Positions 1 through 11,470 of a DNA stretch of 64,000 nucleotides are shown here, in pieces. A model generated the notes under the pieces. It ran no database searches and was not told the DNA's origin. It was given only the letters and a program-made list of their open reading frames with translations. Within the stretch, counting starts at the first letter, position 1. Every line of letters starts with the position of its first letter. This stretch comes from Diphasiastrum complanatum (lineage: Eukaryota > Streptophyta > Lycopodiopsida > Lycopodiales > Lycopodiaceae). The translations under genes were made by a program, and so were the position numbers. The stretch covers positions 11,109,999 to 11,173,998 of the forward strand of contig CM055111.1 in NCBI GenBank assembly GCA_029204225.1. The letters run 5' to 3'.

Positions 1-199
1 TGCTTTTGTACTTTCTCACACATGTAAAAATATTCTTGCTTTGATCAATAGCATTCTAGATTGCGATCTAGCCTTAGATTCTTGAGGTAGATTGTGAATT
101 TCACTCTCCATGTGGTCTATGTGTTAACACAAAACTTTATAAAGATCCTTGACACTTTTTTGGTGGTTCCCCACACATGTGAACATTCTGGAAATCTCA
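1..199 (+). repeat. 3' portion of copia 5' LTR
   Basis: This sequence lies directly before a tRNA-Met type primer-binding site. It shares long stretches with the LTR at 46603-47098, for example the parts around 'gcattctagattg' and 'tggttccccacac'. The LTR start lies outside the window. It contains the palindrome CACACATGTG at 172-181, a motif that recurs in other LTRs of this window. Confidence 0.8.
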
Positions 200-201
200 T
201 A

Positions 202-214
202 TGGTATCAGAGCT
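202..214 (+). other. Primer-binding site (tRNA-iMet type)
   Basis: TGGTATCAGAGCT is the usual plant copia sequence, complementary to the 3' end of initiator tRNA-Met. It lies two or three bases after the LTR end and marks the start of the internal region. Confidence 0.85.
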
Positions 215-899
215 AAACAAAGTTTTGAATGCTATTTTCATCTGATGTGAAAATTTTTGTATCAATTCAAGCTAGGAAGCTATTTTCCATTTTTTATTAT
301 CTATTCTTTAACAATAAATGGATCAAAGAGATTAGAATTGAGGTTTTCAGATCTGAACAGAGGTTGTACAAAATTCTGACAGTTCACACATGTGAAAATC
401 AGATTGGAAAGCTAGAAGAGTCTACTTTCCGCTGCAATTTATTTCAAATCAATCTGATGTGCCTAGCAAGAGTTATAAGCTCTTAAAGAGGGATAGGGAG
501 AGACCTGAAACCCGAGTGAACATCTTTTGATTTGATCATATTGTTTGGTTGATTCAAAATTCTTGTTCTGTGAATACCAAGTTACCAAACTCAAAATCTA
601 GACAAAATTTGGACTTGTTTGACATATTGTTTCATACAAACTATTTGTATTTGAGTCAATATTGTTTTCTTTGAGAATTCCACATGTGCCAAAGGAAAAT
701 AGAACTAAAATTGTCTATACTCCATATTTTTTGAGAGGTTGATCTAGTTTGCAATACATTGGTAGGATAATTGAGATCTATCTCAAATTTTGTTGTTAGA
801 TTTTACATAGGAATTGGTTGTACACCCTCTTTGTGAGTCCTATAGTGAAAAAAGAAAGCGACATGCCTGTTTTGTCTATTACAAGGAATCTTCACTTTA
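215..899 (+). other. Untranslated leader of the copia element
   Basis: This stretch lies between the primer-binding site and the first gag ATG. The short reading frame at 229-486 has no recognisable domain. The leader resembles the corresponding leader of the copy at 47112-48167. An isolated ATG at 863 opens a frame that closes after about 25 codons, so the gag start is placed at 900. Confidence 0.6.
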
Positions 900-3596
900 A
901 TGACATATGTGGGAGGTTACCTCTTACAAGCAAGTGAAAGATTGAACAGCTCCAATAATTCAATCAAAAAGGTTAGAATGGAGTCTATTCTTATACTCCA
1001 GGATGTAATGGGCACTATTCTAGGAACTGAGGAGGAACCTCAAGCACAACTTGAAGTGCCAAAATATAAGAAGAGAGCTAGGATGGCTCTACACTTCATA
1101 AAAATGAATGTCTTTAATGAGATTTTAAAAGGGATTGGTTCTTGCACATATGCTAAAGAAGCTTGGGATGCACTAAATTCAATCTATGAAGCTAAAAATA
1201 CTTCTAGAAATCTCACTCTTAGAAATCAGATCTTTCAAAGTTTTCAAAGAAGTGAGGAGAGTGCTTCTAACTATGTATTGACAGTTAAAGATCTTCATAG
1301 GGAGCTTGCTTGTGTTGGAGTCACAATCAACCAAACGGAGCTAGTTCAAGTCATTCTTAATGGCTTGAAAGAAGACTACAATAATCTTGTTCAATCCTTT
1401 GCTATTATGGAGGAGTTGCCAAATTTGGAGACCCTCCAAGGAATTTTAATTTTCAAGGAAGCTAGACACGAGTACAAGCTTACAAGGATGAACAAGCTCA
1501 AACATATTGAAGATGAAAAAGCTCTCTTTGTCAAGGACAAGCATGAAGGAAGAAGCAAGAATCAACAATATCAAGCCAAAGGACAAAGACAAAGATGAAG
1601 AAGAAGATGACTTCTTTTGTGGCAAAAAGGGACATTATGCCACTAATTGCTTCAAAAAGAAGAATCAACTCAAGCAAGCCAATATCATCAATGAGAAAGA
1701 AGAAGACTCTATTGCAAGTGATGGAGAAGGATCTTTTATGGTATCCAGTTTTTCCTCTACACCCTTCAAGAAGGATGGTTCTTGGTATATTGATAGTGGT
1801 GCATCATCACACATGTGTTGCTCCAAGAATTATTTTGATTTTATTGTACCTTTTAAAAAATCAATATATACAGCAAATGATCATGAATGTACTATTGAAG
1901 GAGTGGGGAATACTCTCTTAAGACTTGCATCTTCTAAAGTTTTACCTCTTGCCAATGTTCTTTATGTTCCTAAACTCACAAAGAACTTGATTAGTGTTGG
2001 TAAATTGCTTGATCATGGACTTGATGTGAAATTCAACATCAATACTTGTGTTATTAAGAAAGGTGATGAGATCCTTGCACATGGATCTAGATATGGTGGC
2101 ATTTTCAAGTTAAATCCTTATGAAAGTGAAAATTCTTCTGATGTTGTTTATGACCACTATTTCCAAGGAGGTGCTATGGCATAAGAGATTGGGACATCCC
2201 AATTTCAAATATATGCTTTCTATGATCAAGGATGCAAAAGCCATTGGCTTACCAAGATCACTTTCCAAAGAGATCAAGCCATGTGAGGCTTGTGGAATAG
2301 CAAAATCACATAAAAAGCCATTTCCTAAGTCTTCTATCAAGACTACACATCCATTGAATTTGATCTACTCAGATGTTCATTTTGCATCCTCTAAAAGCAA
2401 GGGAGGTCCCACTTGCTTTGTTACTTTTATTGATGATTTCACAAGATACACTTGGTTATATCTCCTTTCTTCTAAAGTTATGGTGTATGATTATTTCCTT
2501 GTTTTCAAAGCTTATGTTGAGAAACAATTTTCTTTTAAAGTAAAAGCTTTGAGGTGTGATCGAGGTGGAGAATATATCTCCAATAAATTGCATGACTATT
2601 GTGAGCAAGATGGGATCAAGGGAGAATTCTCTTCTGCTTATTCCCCTTCACAAGATGGGGTTGCCGAAAGAAAAAATCGATCCTTATGTGAATGTGCAAA
2701 AGCAGTTCAAATTGAAGCCTCTTTACTTATTGATTTTTGGAGAGAAGCTATAAATTTTGCAAACTATTTGTGCAATAGATTGTCTCACAATGCTCTTAAA
2801 GGAAAATCACCATATGAAGTCTTGTTCAACATCAAGCCTAAGGTTGATCACCTTAGAGTTTTTGGAAGTACATGCTTTGCTCATATTCCCTTGGAAACAA
2901 GAAGAAAAGATGATCCAAGTTCACTCAAAGGGATCATGGTTGGGTATTCATCCAACAAGAAGGCATATTGAATCTTTATTTCCTCTACCTCAAAGATAAT
3001 TGAGAGTAGAGAACATTTTTTGAAGATAAAAAATTCAACTTGGATGAGGCCGAGTTCAAGTCATCTCAAAGTGAATCACCTATTTTCTCCCTTGAAGACA
3101 ATTATGGAGAGCTGAGGCCGAGAATTGAGGAGGAGTCACCTTGAGTTTTCTCACCTAGAAGATCATTGAGAGAAAGATCCGAGCCTAAGAGGCTTCATAT
3201 GTTGATAGAGGCAAGCAAGTGGATCTTGATTACACTAACTATGCATATTTCATATCACATGATGAGCCAAGTAATGTCCAAGAAGCACTCAATTCCAAAG
3301 AGGGGATTGAAGCAATGAAACAAGAATATGATGCATTGATCACCAGTAGCACATGGGAGCTTGTGGATCCTCCATCCAACAAGCACATTATTGGATGCAA
3401 ATGAGTATTTCGAATCAAATATAATCAAGATGGCACAATGAACAAATATAAAGCAAGATTATGTGCAAAGGGATCTGCACAAATCTATGGACTTGATTAT
3501 GAAGAAACCTTTGCACCCATGGCAAAGATGGTGAGAATAAGGATTATCATATCTCTTGCTACCTATTACAAGTGGAAAGTGTTTCAATTGGATGTG
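900..3596 (+). pseudogene. Copia gag-pol polyprotein relic
   Basis: It encodes UBN2-type gag from 900, a degenerate zinc knuckle near 1618 (GHYATNC present, first Cys replaced), protease 'WYIDSGASSHM' near 1785, and a GAG-pre-integrase segment with 'LWHKRLGHPN' near 2175. The integrase core follows to 2971 with its acidic triad in 'IYSDVH', 'RCDRGGEY' and 'GVAERKNR'. The RT start is near 3270-3590, with 'GCK', 'KARL' and 'ETFAP' motifs. Gag, protease, integrase and RT lie in different frames (shifts near 1510-1598, 2120-2184 and after 2971), and a TGA replaces the Trp of the 'GCKW' motif at 3402. In the family this polyprotein packages, reverse-transcribes and integrates the element; this copy cannot. 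Confidence 0.9.
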
Positions 3597-5450
3597 TGGT
3601 AACCCGGTTTTGACAATTAGTTAATGGTTTCGGCTATTAATTGCTAAATTCTAAGTATTTCTTCTTACCGCAATGCATGACAAACTCTTAAGGAGTATTT
3701 AGTGCTTTGTGTACTAAATTTGCTTTTATGGCACTAAGGTTTTTGTACTACAAACCAACCTTCAGTCTCAAGGCCATTCCTTTGTTCTTATTTTAAAACA
3801 ATTTATTTCTAAGGCATGCTCACACTTTGTTATGAGTATCTACTTTCTAACTACATTCTCAAGTTGCCTGTACTTTCAAAGGCCATACCTAAAGCAAAGT
3901 GTCAATGTCCTAGGTTGAATGACCAAAGGCATTGAACGTTAAGCCTCATTCTCATTCTTCGAACCACATTCGATGCGTTTTCTCTCCTCACATATTGTCA
4001 GGCTGTTTTCTTGGAAGGCCACAAATACATTTGAAGAATCTGTTGAAAGGCAATATTCGGGCTTCTACAATGGCTGTTTTTCTCCTCCACGCATTCTCTC
4101 CAATGCAGGTCTCAATAGCAATTAGGATGGCTTACAGCAATTCAGCGCATCAGCAGAGGCAGATTTCAGAGGGTTCTTCTTGCCATATGCAGCGACAGTC
4201 ATCTTCCTTCTCTAGCGGCAGTTCTCCAAGCAGACAGCCCACCATTGTATTTCTCACAAGACCTAACGGGCTATTTTCTGGTTTTTCAATAGCAGTTAGG
4301 GCGGTCTTCAGCATAGTTGTCTCTCACGCATGCATCCTTCCACCTCCAGCCATCGTTCCTCATGCATTTCAAGTGCATTTCAGATAGTCAACAAGCGGTT
4401 CTTCAACCTACCAATGCATTTCTTATGTCTTTCTACCTGCAGCGGTAGTCTACAAGCGATTTGGACAGAGTTTCTGGCTGTTTTTTTCAGATAGTGCTCA
4501 GGCAGAACCAGCATTTATCTTCAGACCTGCTGTTTGAGACAGAGACCATGTTTCTAACTGCAGATGTTGACGTGGCAACATTCCATTGGCTTATGAAAGC
4601 TCTGTTTCAGATGTCAGGCCTCTGTTGGAATGTTCTTTGCAGTAGTTGCAGAGCCCTCAATCTCTTGCATGGATTTCTGTGGCTATAACTTGTTAGGCTT
4701 TCTCATTACCATTCATTCAAACACAATGTAGAACATAAGCCTGTGTTGCTCTATTGGTGCCATAATGTAAATTTTCAGATTTGTCATTCATCTACAAGTT
4801 TATGTAGGAAAAATAGCAATTATGCTTCCACAGAGACACGATGCAAGTTCGAATATATCAAACTAATATCAGTGTCTTCAATCGCGATTTTATCTGATCG
4901 ATGTACTAATAGAACAGTATTTATTTTGACTGAATATGCGTGCAAAAATTATATGCGGAAGTATGAGACAACTCAAGATTATTTAGACAATAACAAACTA
5001 ATGATCAAAAATGAATTTTTATAACTCTGAATCTGTTTTATCAATATATATCTTTTGCTGTCATATCTCGCTGTTGTGTCTCTGATTGAGTTAGTTTCAA
5101 CGAGTAGTGCATATGTATTTATATTGCTACAGGACAGGTCTTTTGGCCTTTTAATACTGTAACAGTAGAAATCTAACTGTTTACAACGGTTGATATTCAA
5201 ATAGACGCTCTGCTTCTAGGGTCGAATAATTTCTGTTTGCGAATATTTCGCGACAGTCCACTGTCTCTTCGTTTCAGCTTTGTGTTTCGCGAATTGCGAC
5301 AGTTGTCTCTTCGCGACATTTTCGTCATTCGCGAATGAGAACAACATCCATTTGTTCTCTCTGCCTACTAGCAGACGCGCTATTTAACCAGTTCATACAC
5401 TCTTCATGAGACGAAAAAAGACCAGATCCAAGAGATGGAGGGTCAGACAT
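3597..5450. other. Unclassified non-coding sequence, possibly LTR-derived
   Basis: This replaces the missing 3' half of the copia element. No protein domain was recognised, and the frame at 3932-4387 has no familiar motif. The right part (5230-5340) is rich in the palindromic word TTCGCGAA and close variants. The same word recurs in the LTR-like block at 36770-37050. It could be a long LTR of a gypsy element beginning TGTGGTAACC near 3596, but no matching second copy is in the window. Confidence 0.35.
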
Positions 5451-5979
5451 CTGCATATTAAAAATGAACTATGATTAAGATAACAATGATAAACATAAAA
5501 CATAAAACATAAAGTTGACTATAACCACAAACCTAAACATAAACTTTATCCCCTTTTTCTTCAATTTCTCTCTGATAATCCTTACTTCTGATCCACTGTT
5601 TCTAAATCTTTAATTTAAATCTTTTACCCTGAATCTCTTTATAGCATGTCCTCATGTATACCCTTTCTATAAATCCTTTAATCTAAACTCTAAACACTAA
5701 AGCCCTTTTCAACTGTCTTACTTGTTTTCATGATCTTAAAACGTTTATCTTTATCAAGTTGTAGCATATGCTCTTCACATTATTTTAGAAAATACCCACA
5801 AACAAAGCAACAAGATTTAACAAAACAAAACAACAATATTTCAACAAACCAAAAAAACAAAATTCATAGAAAACAATGCTCACCTTGTCTCCAAAAGCTT
5901 TATCCCAAAAAGCTTTATTCCACACTGAGAATATTGTGAAAAAAGTGAGGAAAAAGAGTGTCAATCAAAGAGAGAGAGT

Positions 5980-5985
<6 letters not shown>

Positions 5986-6012
<27 letters not shown>
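5986..6012. repeat. AG/CT microsatellite
   Basis: About 13 uninterrupted AG dinucleotides lie within a wider GA-rich stretch (5968-6012). Confidence 0.9.
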
Positions 6013-6274
6013 CAAGCTTTACTCCAAGCTTTACTCAAACTGCTTTAACTATAATAAAAGAGAAACAAAAGAGTGTCAATGAGAGAGATAAAAGGATAGA
6101 GAATCATCAAGGTTTTCAAAAAACTTACTTTACTCCAAGCCCTACTCCGAGCTTTACACCCTTTTAAATAGCTTTACTCCCTTACAAGCTTTTAAATACC
6201 TTTACCTCAAGCTTTTGAAAAGCTTTAACTCTAATGAAAAAAAAAACAAAAGAGTGTCAATGAGAGAGCGAGAA

Positions 6275-6577
6275 AAGAACATAAACAACAGTAAACACAA
6301 ATGTAACAAAGCAAAACAAGTAAACTTTTGAATGCTAGCTATGGTGCTTACCTTTGTGTCCAATGCTCAACTTTTTGCTCAAGCCTTGGCTATGGTGAGA
6401 AGGTAAAGAGCTTTGGCTGTGACAAAAGAACATAAACAACAATAAACACAAATGTATCAAAGAAAAACTAGTAAACTTTTGAAAGCTGGCTATGGTGCTC
6501 ACCTTTTTGTCCAATGCTCAACTTTTTCTCCAAGTCCTGGCTATGGTGAAAAGATAGAGAGCTTTGGCTGTGACAAA
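6275..6577 (+). repeat. Tandem duplication, two 151-bp units
   Basis: Unit 1 is 6275-6425 and unit 2 is 6426 to about 6577. Both run from 'aagaacataaacaaca' to 'agctttggctgtgaca' and differ at roughly ten positions. No coding role is visible. Confidence 0.85.
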
Positions 6578-6714
6578 AAAGCATAAGAAGGATCAAGCAT
6601 CATTAGAAGAGCCATAGAGAGTAGCACCACCGCTAGGCGCAAAAATATCCTCCTCCTCATGCTCAAAAATGGAAAATAGAAATGGGAAGAAACCGCGACG
6701 CGCCACACTTGACT

Positions 6715-6830
6715 CTACGGTCGACGCTAGCAGCATCGACCATAGCGTCGATTTCCAGAACTGCAACCTCGACCATAGCGTCTGTTCTGGAAATCGATGC
6801 TATAGTAGACGCTGCTAGTGTCGACCATAG
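6715..6830. repeat. 47-bp inverted repeat of subterminal-like motifs
   Basis: Arms 6715-6761 and 6784-6830 pair over 47 bp with six mismatches, around a 22-bp spacer. The word 'cgaccatagcgtcg' and its variants recur at least four times in both orientations, including inside the spacer. Such clustered inverted words are typical of CACTA subterminal regions, where the element's second protein binds. A CACTA transposase relic follows on the same strand. Confidence 0.6.
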
Positions 6831-7160
6831 AGTCGATTACCAGAACTTAATAGACGTTGTCTAAAAAATAACTATGTCACGCAGTGTAGGTATTCTCAGA
6901 ATGTTGTAGCAAATCGACTTTTCTTGAATTGTTATTTCAAATCAACGAGGTGTTATCACAATTTGGGCGAAGATTCTACATTTCGAAAGAATGCACCTAC
7001 CAGTGGAATGGAAGAACGAGGAAAGGAAAAGTTGAAGATACACCAGGTACTTACATATATCTATAATCATTGTCTCACATCTAACAATTTCATACAAAAT
7101 TTTATGAAATAGGGTTTTCCTTACAAACATCGGATTTTTCTTATGCATATAAGCCATACC

Positions 7161-7240
7161 GTAGGTATGGGGGGGTTGTCCCCGAACCCCCACCAGGGCG
7201 CAATGCCTCTGGACCCCATCCGGGGCCCCCTCGGACTAGG
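7161..7240. other. GC-rich block inside CACTA relic
   Basis: This is a short island of runs such as 'gggggg', 'ccccgaaccccc' and 'ccggggccccc' in otherwise AT-rich DNA. It lies between the hairpin and the transposase. Blocks like this are common in the 5' parts of plant CACTA elements; the role here is inferred only from position. Confidence 0.4.
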
Positions 7241-7504
7241 TACTCAGCTGCTCTTATGCCTTCTCCTCATAATGGGGGGCTTACAATGTGAGCTAGTCAG
7301 GACCATGTAGTACCAGAGAGTGGAGCATTTATTTCTAACAATATTTTAACTAGATGTGTAGTTATTAAGACAATCAAAAGTTTCTTGTTTTGTACTTATG
7401 TAGTTAATCTTGACCTTGAGGTGTTTATGTTGGTAGGCATGTTTTTTGTTTAGGTTTCTTACATGGTTTATAAAAGTATTGATTTTCTTTTTATGGAGTA
7501 GAAA

Positions 7505-9500
7505 ATGGAGCAAATGTTGCGCATGATTGGTCGTTTGAGAAAATTAGAGAGGATGCTGACAGACGGGGTGTGACCATGGTTCCTTGCCCATGTGCCAATT
7601 GTAGAGGCTTGGGATTTATGTCCCTTGATATAATTGAAAAGCATTTGTTGAGAAGAGGCTGGTCAACATAAAAAAAAAAAACAGATGACAATCCAAGGGT
7701 ATTATACTAAACTTTGCATTATTAATGCACTAGCAACATGGTATGTTGTTGATTTAGAAATCAAGCATTTGATTTTGATGGCCTTTTGTGAAATACCTTT
7801 TACTAACTTTTCTAAATCATCTTGTACATGTCTTTATCCTAGTCCATGTGGAGCTGGCTAGAAAGATGTCTTTCATCACATGTGGCAAATGATCTGCCAC
7901 TATTACAGCATGATGAGATGATCAAGACATTATTAAACGTAGGGCGTTGATGATATTTGATGTTACATGGCCGATGCATGAAGGGAGACATTTACTCTAA
8001 GAGGTATTTTGTTGTGGATAGTCCATGATTTTCCTGCATATGGCTTGCTTGCGGGATGTGGAGTGAAGGGATATCTTGCTTGTCCAATTTGTGGCCCAGA
8101 AGGAGAAGGCAGATGGTCAGAATATCTACGTAAAGTAGTGTATTGTGGACATAAAAAGTTTCTTCCTCCTGATCACAAGTTTCAAAAAATGAGGACTGCA
8201 TTCAATAAAGAGATTGACGATCGAGATCCTATCAAAGTGACTACAGATGACATTTTTAAATGGACAAAAGCACACGCGACATGGAGTAGTAGTCACCCAC
8301 GTAAAAAGAAGGACAATCCTTCAAAAGCCATGGGATGGAAGAGATTATCTATTTTGTATAGTTTACCATATTGGTAGGTATATGTAATTTCACCTTAATA
8401 TGAGTTACACAATAGTTAATATTTCGGTTTGTGTTTATATGTGCATGTACATCATCATATGATCTAACAATGTTGGTGTGTGTGTATCTTCACAAAAGGC
8501 ATATGGCATGTACAACATTCTAAAAACTATTCTTAGAATGGGTGACAAAGATTCAATGAAAGTGCAGGAAGCCATGAGAGCTCGGTATTAGACAATCTCT
8601 CTAAACAAGGAGATGTGAAAATGATACGAAGAAGATTTTTTTGTCGTATGCACCATACACATTCACAAAGCAAGGAAAGGAGACCTTTTATTCAATTGTA
8701 AAATATATGAAAACTCTGACAGGATATAGTGCCTCTATGAGAAAACACATTGCAGGTTTTTTTATACTCAACTTATTCTATTGCATGTTATAACTCAACT
8801 ACGCAATCCTCATTGTGCCTAATTGGTGTCTTGTACGCATGTTATATCGATACCAGTTGAATGTATCATTCTTGTTTGAAATAGACGGAAAGCTTAAGAG
8901 CATGAAAACTCACGACTATCATGTCTTCATGCAACAAATACTTCTTGTGGCTATATGTTGCGGCATATCTGACATAGCACGAGCTGGCATTTTAGAGATT
9001 AGTCATTTTCTTAGAATGATATGTGCACGAACTATAGACCCATCAAAACTAGAATCTCTACAACTAGAAGTGGTTACGACACTTTCTGTTTTAGAAAGAT
9101 CTTTTCCACCATCATTTTTTAATATTATGACACATCTTGTTGTCCACCTTGTAGAGGAGATTAGAATTTGTGGGCTTGTTAGTTTGCGATGGATGTATCC
9201 ATTCGAAATAATCATGAAACCTTTAAACAATATGTAAAAAATTTAGCAAGGCTAGATGGTTGTATGGCGGCAACTTATGCAATTGAAGAGGCACTTGGCT
9301 TTTATACAGAATACATCCAAGCCTATGAAGGTACTTCTTGTAGAGTATGGGATGGAGAAGAAGATCCACGAATGAACAGTGTGGTTCCTGAAGAAAAAGG
9401 CACAATCTTTTTTTTCGGACTACGTGGGGTACAAATGGCCTTGGATTTTCCATTGGGGGTGGATCTACGTCAAGTGGTTTGTGAAATATCTCAATAGGGA
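7505..9500 (+). pseudogene. CACTA TNP2-like transposase relic
   Basis: Pieces in changing frames follow the order of plant En/Spm transposases. A transposase-associated domain has 'PCPCANCRG' near 7585. The transposase core (Transposase_21 type) has 'FPAYGLLAGCGVKG' and 'LACPICGP' at 8030-8100 and a 'FLPPDH' motif near 8160. A piece near 8660-8755 ends in a segment like 'GYSASMRKHI'. A DUF4218-type domain at 8880-9220 has 'THDYHVFMQQIL', 'PPSFFNIMTHL' and 'SLRWMYPFE', with a continuation near 9230-9330. In active relatives this enzyme cuts the element ends for transposition. Frameshifts and stops (for example in 7900-7990 and 8580-8640) make it non-functional; some gaps could be introns. Confidence 0.85.
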
Positions 9501-9649
9501 TGTTGACAAATTCCTCAAGATCAAGAGGATCCAGAGTGGATAATCTCCTACTAGATCTAAGTTGCATACATAGGAATAGAATGTGATGCTATTTTTTGTC
9601 TTTTTCTTTTTTTGATATTTTTGTAGATCTTTCAGATGATGGATCTATG

Positions 9650-10301
9650 AAGAAAAATGAATCATTTAAGATCCATTAACATCTAACTCTTTGGTTAGAA
9701 AGACAACACAAAAATTCACCAATGCCAATGTAGAAATCCAACATCTACTCAATGATAGAGATGCAAACTCAACTACATCTTGATCATACATCAAACATAA
9801 AATCATATGAAGTTTATCTCTGTACAAAAATAGTAAGCTATTGTATTTCACGTGTGTGAATCCAAATATAACATAAAATGAACTTTCCACACACAAGATT
9901 GCAAGATATCACCAAGATAGTGCACCAATGGATAGATGAACCCAAGAGAACTCATGTATAAGCATGAAATGAGATGAGATAGAGAATGCTTCTCTTCCCA
10001 TGTGTGTACATCTATATATAGCATATCCATAACTCATTAATGAGTTTGGTTTCCCTCCATAACAAAAACCCAAGTATTAATGTGAACTAGATTCAATGTC
10101 TCCAACATTCAAATTTGAATCTACTAAACTGGACCTCCTACATTTCCCTCACTTTTCAAAAGTGGTAATTAAAATGCTTTTAGACTAATATAACTTTGAA
10201 AATTCAAACTCTAAGTCTAATATGAAAATTGGCCTCAATTGTCAGATAAACAGATATGACCAAGTTGATCAAACTAGTTGAAATCTCCCATACTCTCTCT
10301 T
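9650..10301 (-). repeat. Probable 3' LTR of a copia fragment
   Basis: On the minus strand this follows an RNase H tail ending in 'MLKLVEERV' and a purine tract like that of the intact element at 53590. The LTR would start 'TATGGGAGATTTCAACTAG' (TG changed to TA). A palindromic CTATATATAG lies at 10010-10020 and a CACGTGTGTG word near 9850. The far boundary is estimated from the 653-bp LTR length of the intact relative. Confidence 0.5.
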
Positions 10302-11470
10302 CAACTAGTTTTAGCATAGACTTTGAGGACACTCCAAGTGAAGTCCTATGCTTCATAAAAAAGTCTTTTACCAATGCTTTGGTGAAGATATCAGCTACAC
10401 ATTCCCTTGAAGGAACATATTGAAGCTCCACCTCCTTTGCCATGACTTGCTCTCTCACAAAATGATATGCCACCTCAATATGCTTACTCCTTACATGAAA
10501 GATAGGATTGCTTGCCAAATTTTGGACTGATTGGTTGTCACAAAAAATAATTGGATTCTCTGGAAAATCTAGCACGTGAAAATCACTTACCATCCTCTTG
10601 AATCATATCATCTCTTTTGCACAATGAGTACAGTGCTTTATACTCGACCTCACTAGATGACAATGAGGTAATGACTTGTTTATTTGACATCCATGATATA
10701 GTTCCATCACCTATGAAAACACAATGTGCAGTTATGGTTTGATCTCTAGCAAAGTTCGAATCTGAAAATCCAAACAAGTTAGGTGATGATCCCTCATACA
10801 ATATGCCAAAATCTCAAGTTCCCATGATGTACTTCAAAACTCTTTTCTGTAGCTTCCAATGCTCTTCACTAGGACCTTTCATAAATTGGCTTAGTCTACC
10901 AATACAATAGCTTAGATGTGGTCTTGTGATGGCTAGATAGATGAGTGAACCAACTAGCTTTCTATAGAGAGTAATGTCCTCGAAGGATCTTTCATTACCT
11001 CTTATAGTTAGCTTTACATAGGTGTATCACAAGATTTTGCATCTACCATATGAAATCTTTCTAGAATAGAATTAGCATACTTATCTTGTCAAATAAAAGT
11101 AAATTGAGAAGATCTAATCACTTCTATTCCTAAAATGTGATGCAAATGACCAAGATCATGCACCTCAAACTCCCATTTAAGAGCAATCTTGATCCCATCA
11201 ACATCTTTATTGTTTCTACCACTCAAGATGATATCATCTACATAGATTAGCAAGATGGTAACATCATTTCCATAAAACCTATAATAAAGTGAATAATCAT
11301 ACTCACTCATAACAAACCTTTGAGAGTGGAAAAATGTGTTAAGCTTAGCAAACCAAATCCTTGGTGCTTTAAGGCCATACAAACTCTTTTGTAGAAGACA
11401 CACATGATTTGGCTTCGTAGATGAAATGTAGCCCTTGGGTTGCTCCATGTACACTTCCTCCTCAAGATCC
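10302..11470 (-). pseudogene. Copia reverse transcriptase and RNase H fragment
   Basis: Minus-strand frames give RT with 'KSLYGLKAPRIW' and the catalytic 'LIYVDDIILSG' (around 11225), continuing to 'LGIEVIRSSQFTFI'. A degenerate region follows, then RNase H with 'FSDSNFARD', 'SLSSSEVEYKAL', 'FCDNQSVQNLA' and 'SKHIEVAYHFVREQV'. Several frame breaks are present (near 10590, 10800 and 11090). It is close to the 3' half of the intact element at 53585-57622. Its 5' side ends at a junction with gypsy sequence (11466-11478), so gag, protease and integrase are missing. Confidence 0.9.

Larger units (their letters stand above)
1..3596 (+). mobile_element. Ty1/copia retrotransposon, 3'-truncated
   Basis: The order LTR end, primer-binding site, leader, gag, protease, integrase and reverse transcriptase start is that of a Ty1/copia element. 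It enters from the left edge inside its 5' LTR and stops abruptly near 3596, in the RT fingers region just after a 'FQLDV' motif; the next bases belong to unrelated DNA. RNase H and the 3' LTR are missing. The LTR and gag resemble the copia copies at 22482-24936 (minus) and 46603-49480 (plus), so these appear to be one diverged family. Three frame changes and a stop make it non-autonomous. Confidence 0.9.
5451..6660. other. AT-rich non-coding stretch with short repeats
   Basis: Only simple and tandem repeats are seen here: an AG run, a 151-bp tandem duplication and several scattered 'gagtgtcaatgagagag' and 'aagctttactcc' words. No protein domain was recognised in any frame. Confidence 0.5.
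6700..9560 (+). mobile_element. CACTA (En/Spm) DNA transposon relic
   Basis: The subterminal-like inverted words at 6715-6838 are followed by a decayed TNP2-type transposase at 7505-9500. The element ends could not be fixed: I did not find a clear CACTA terminus or a 3-bp target duplication, so the boundaries are approximate. The next element (copia, minus) begins around 9650. Confidence 0.7.

Noticed and set aside
202-214. Primer-binding sites as possible tRNA genes
   Set aside because: They are only about 13 bases complementary to a tRNA 3' end; no cloverleaf or promoter boxes surround them.
229-486. 85-codon frame after the first primer-binding site
   Set aside because: It lies in the copia leader and resembles no protein; the leaders of the sister copies do not keep it open.
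3932-4387. 151-codon plus-strand frame in non-coding DNA
   Set aside because: Composition and lack of any motif look like chance; no splice or promoter context supports it.
6275-6577. CRISPR-like array
   Set aside because: Only two long adjacent units with no spacers, in a plant nuclear context.
7161-7240. GC-rich block as organellar or bacterial insert
   Set aside because: Only 80 bp, no coding, and positioned as expected inside a CACTA element.
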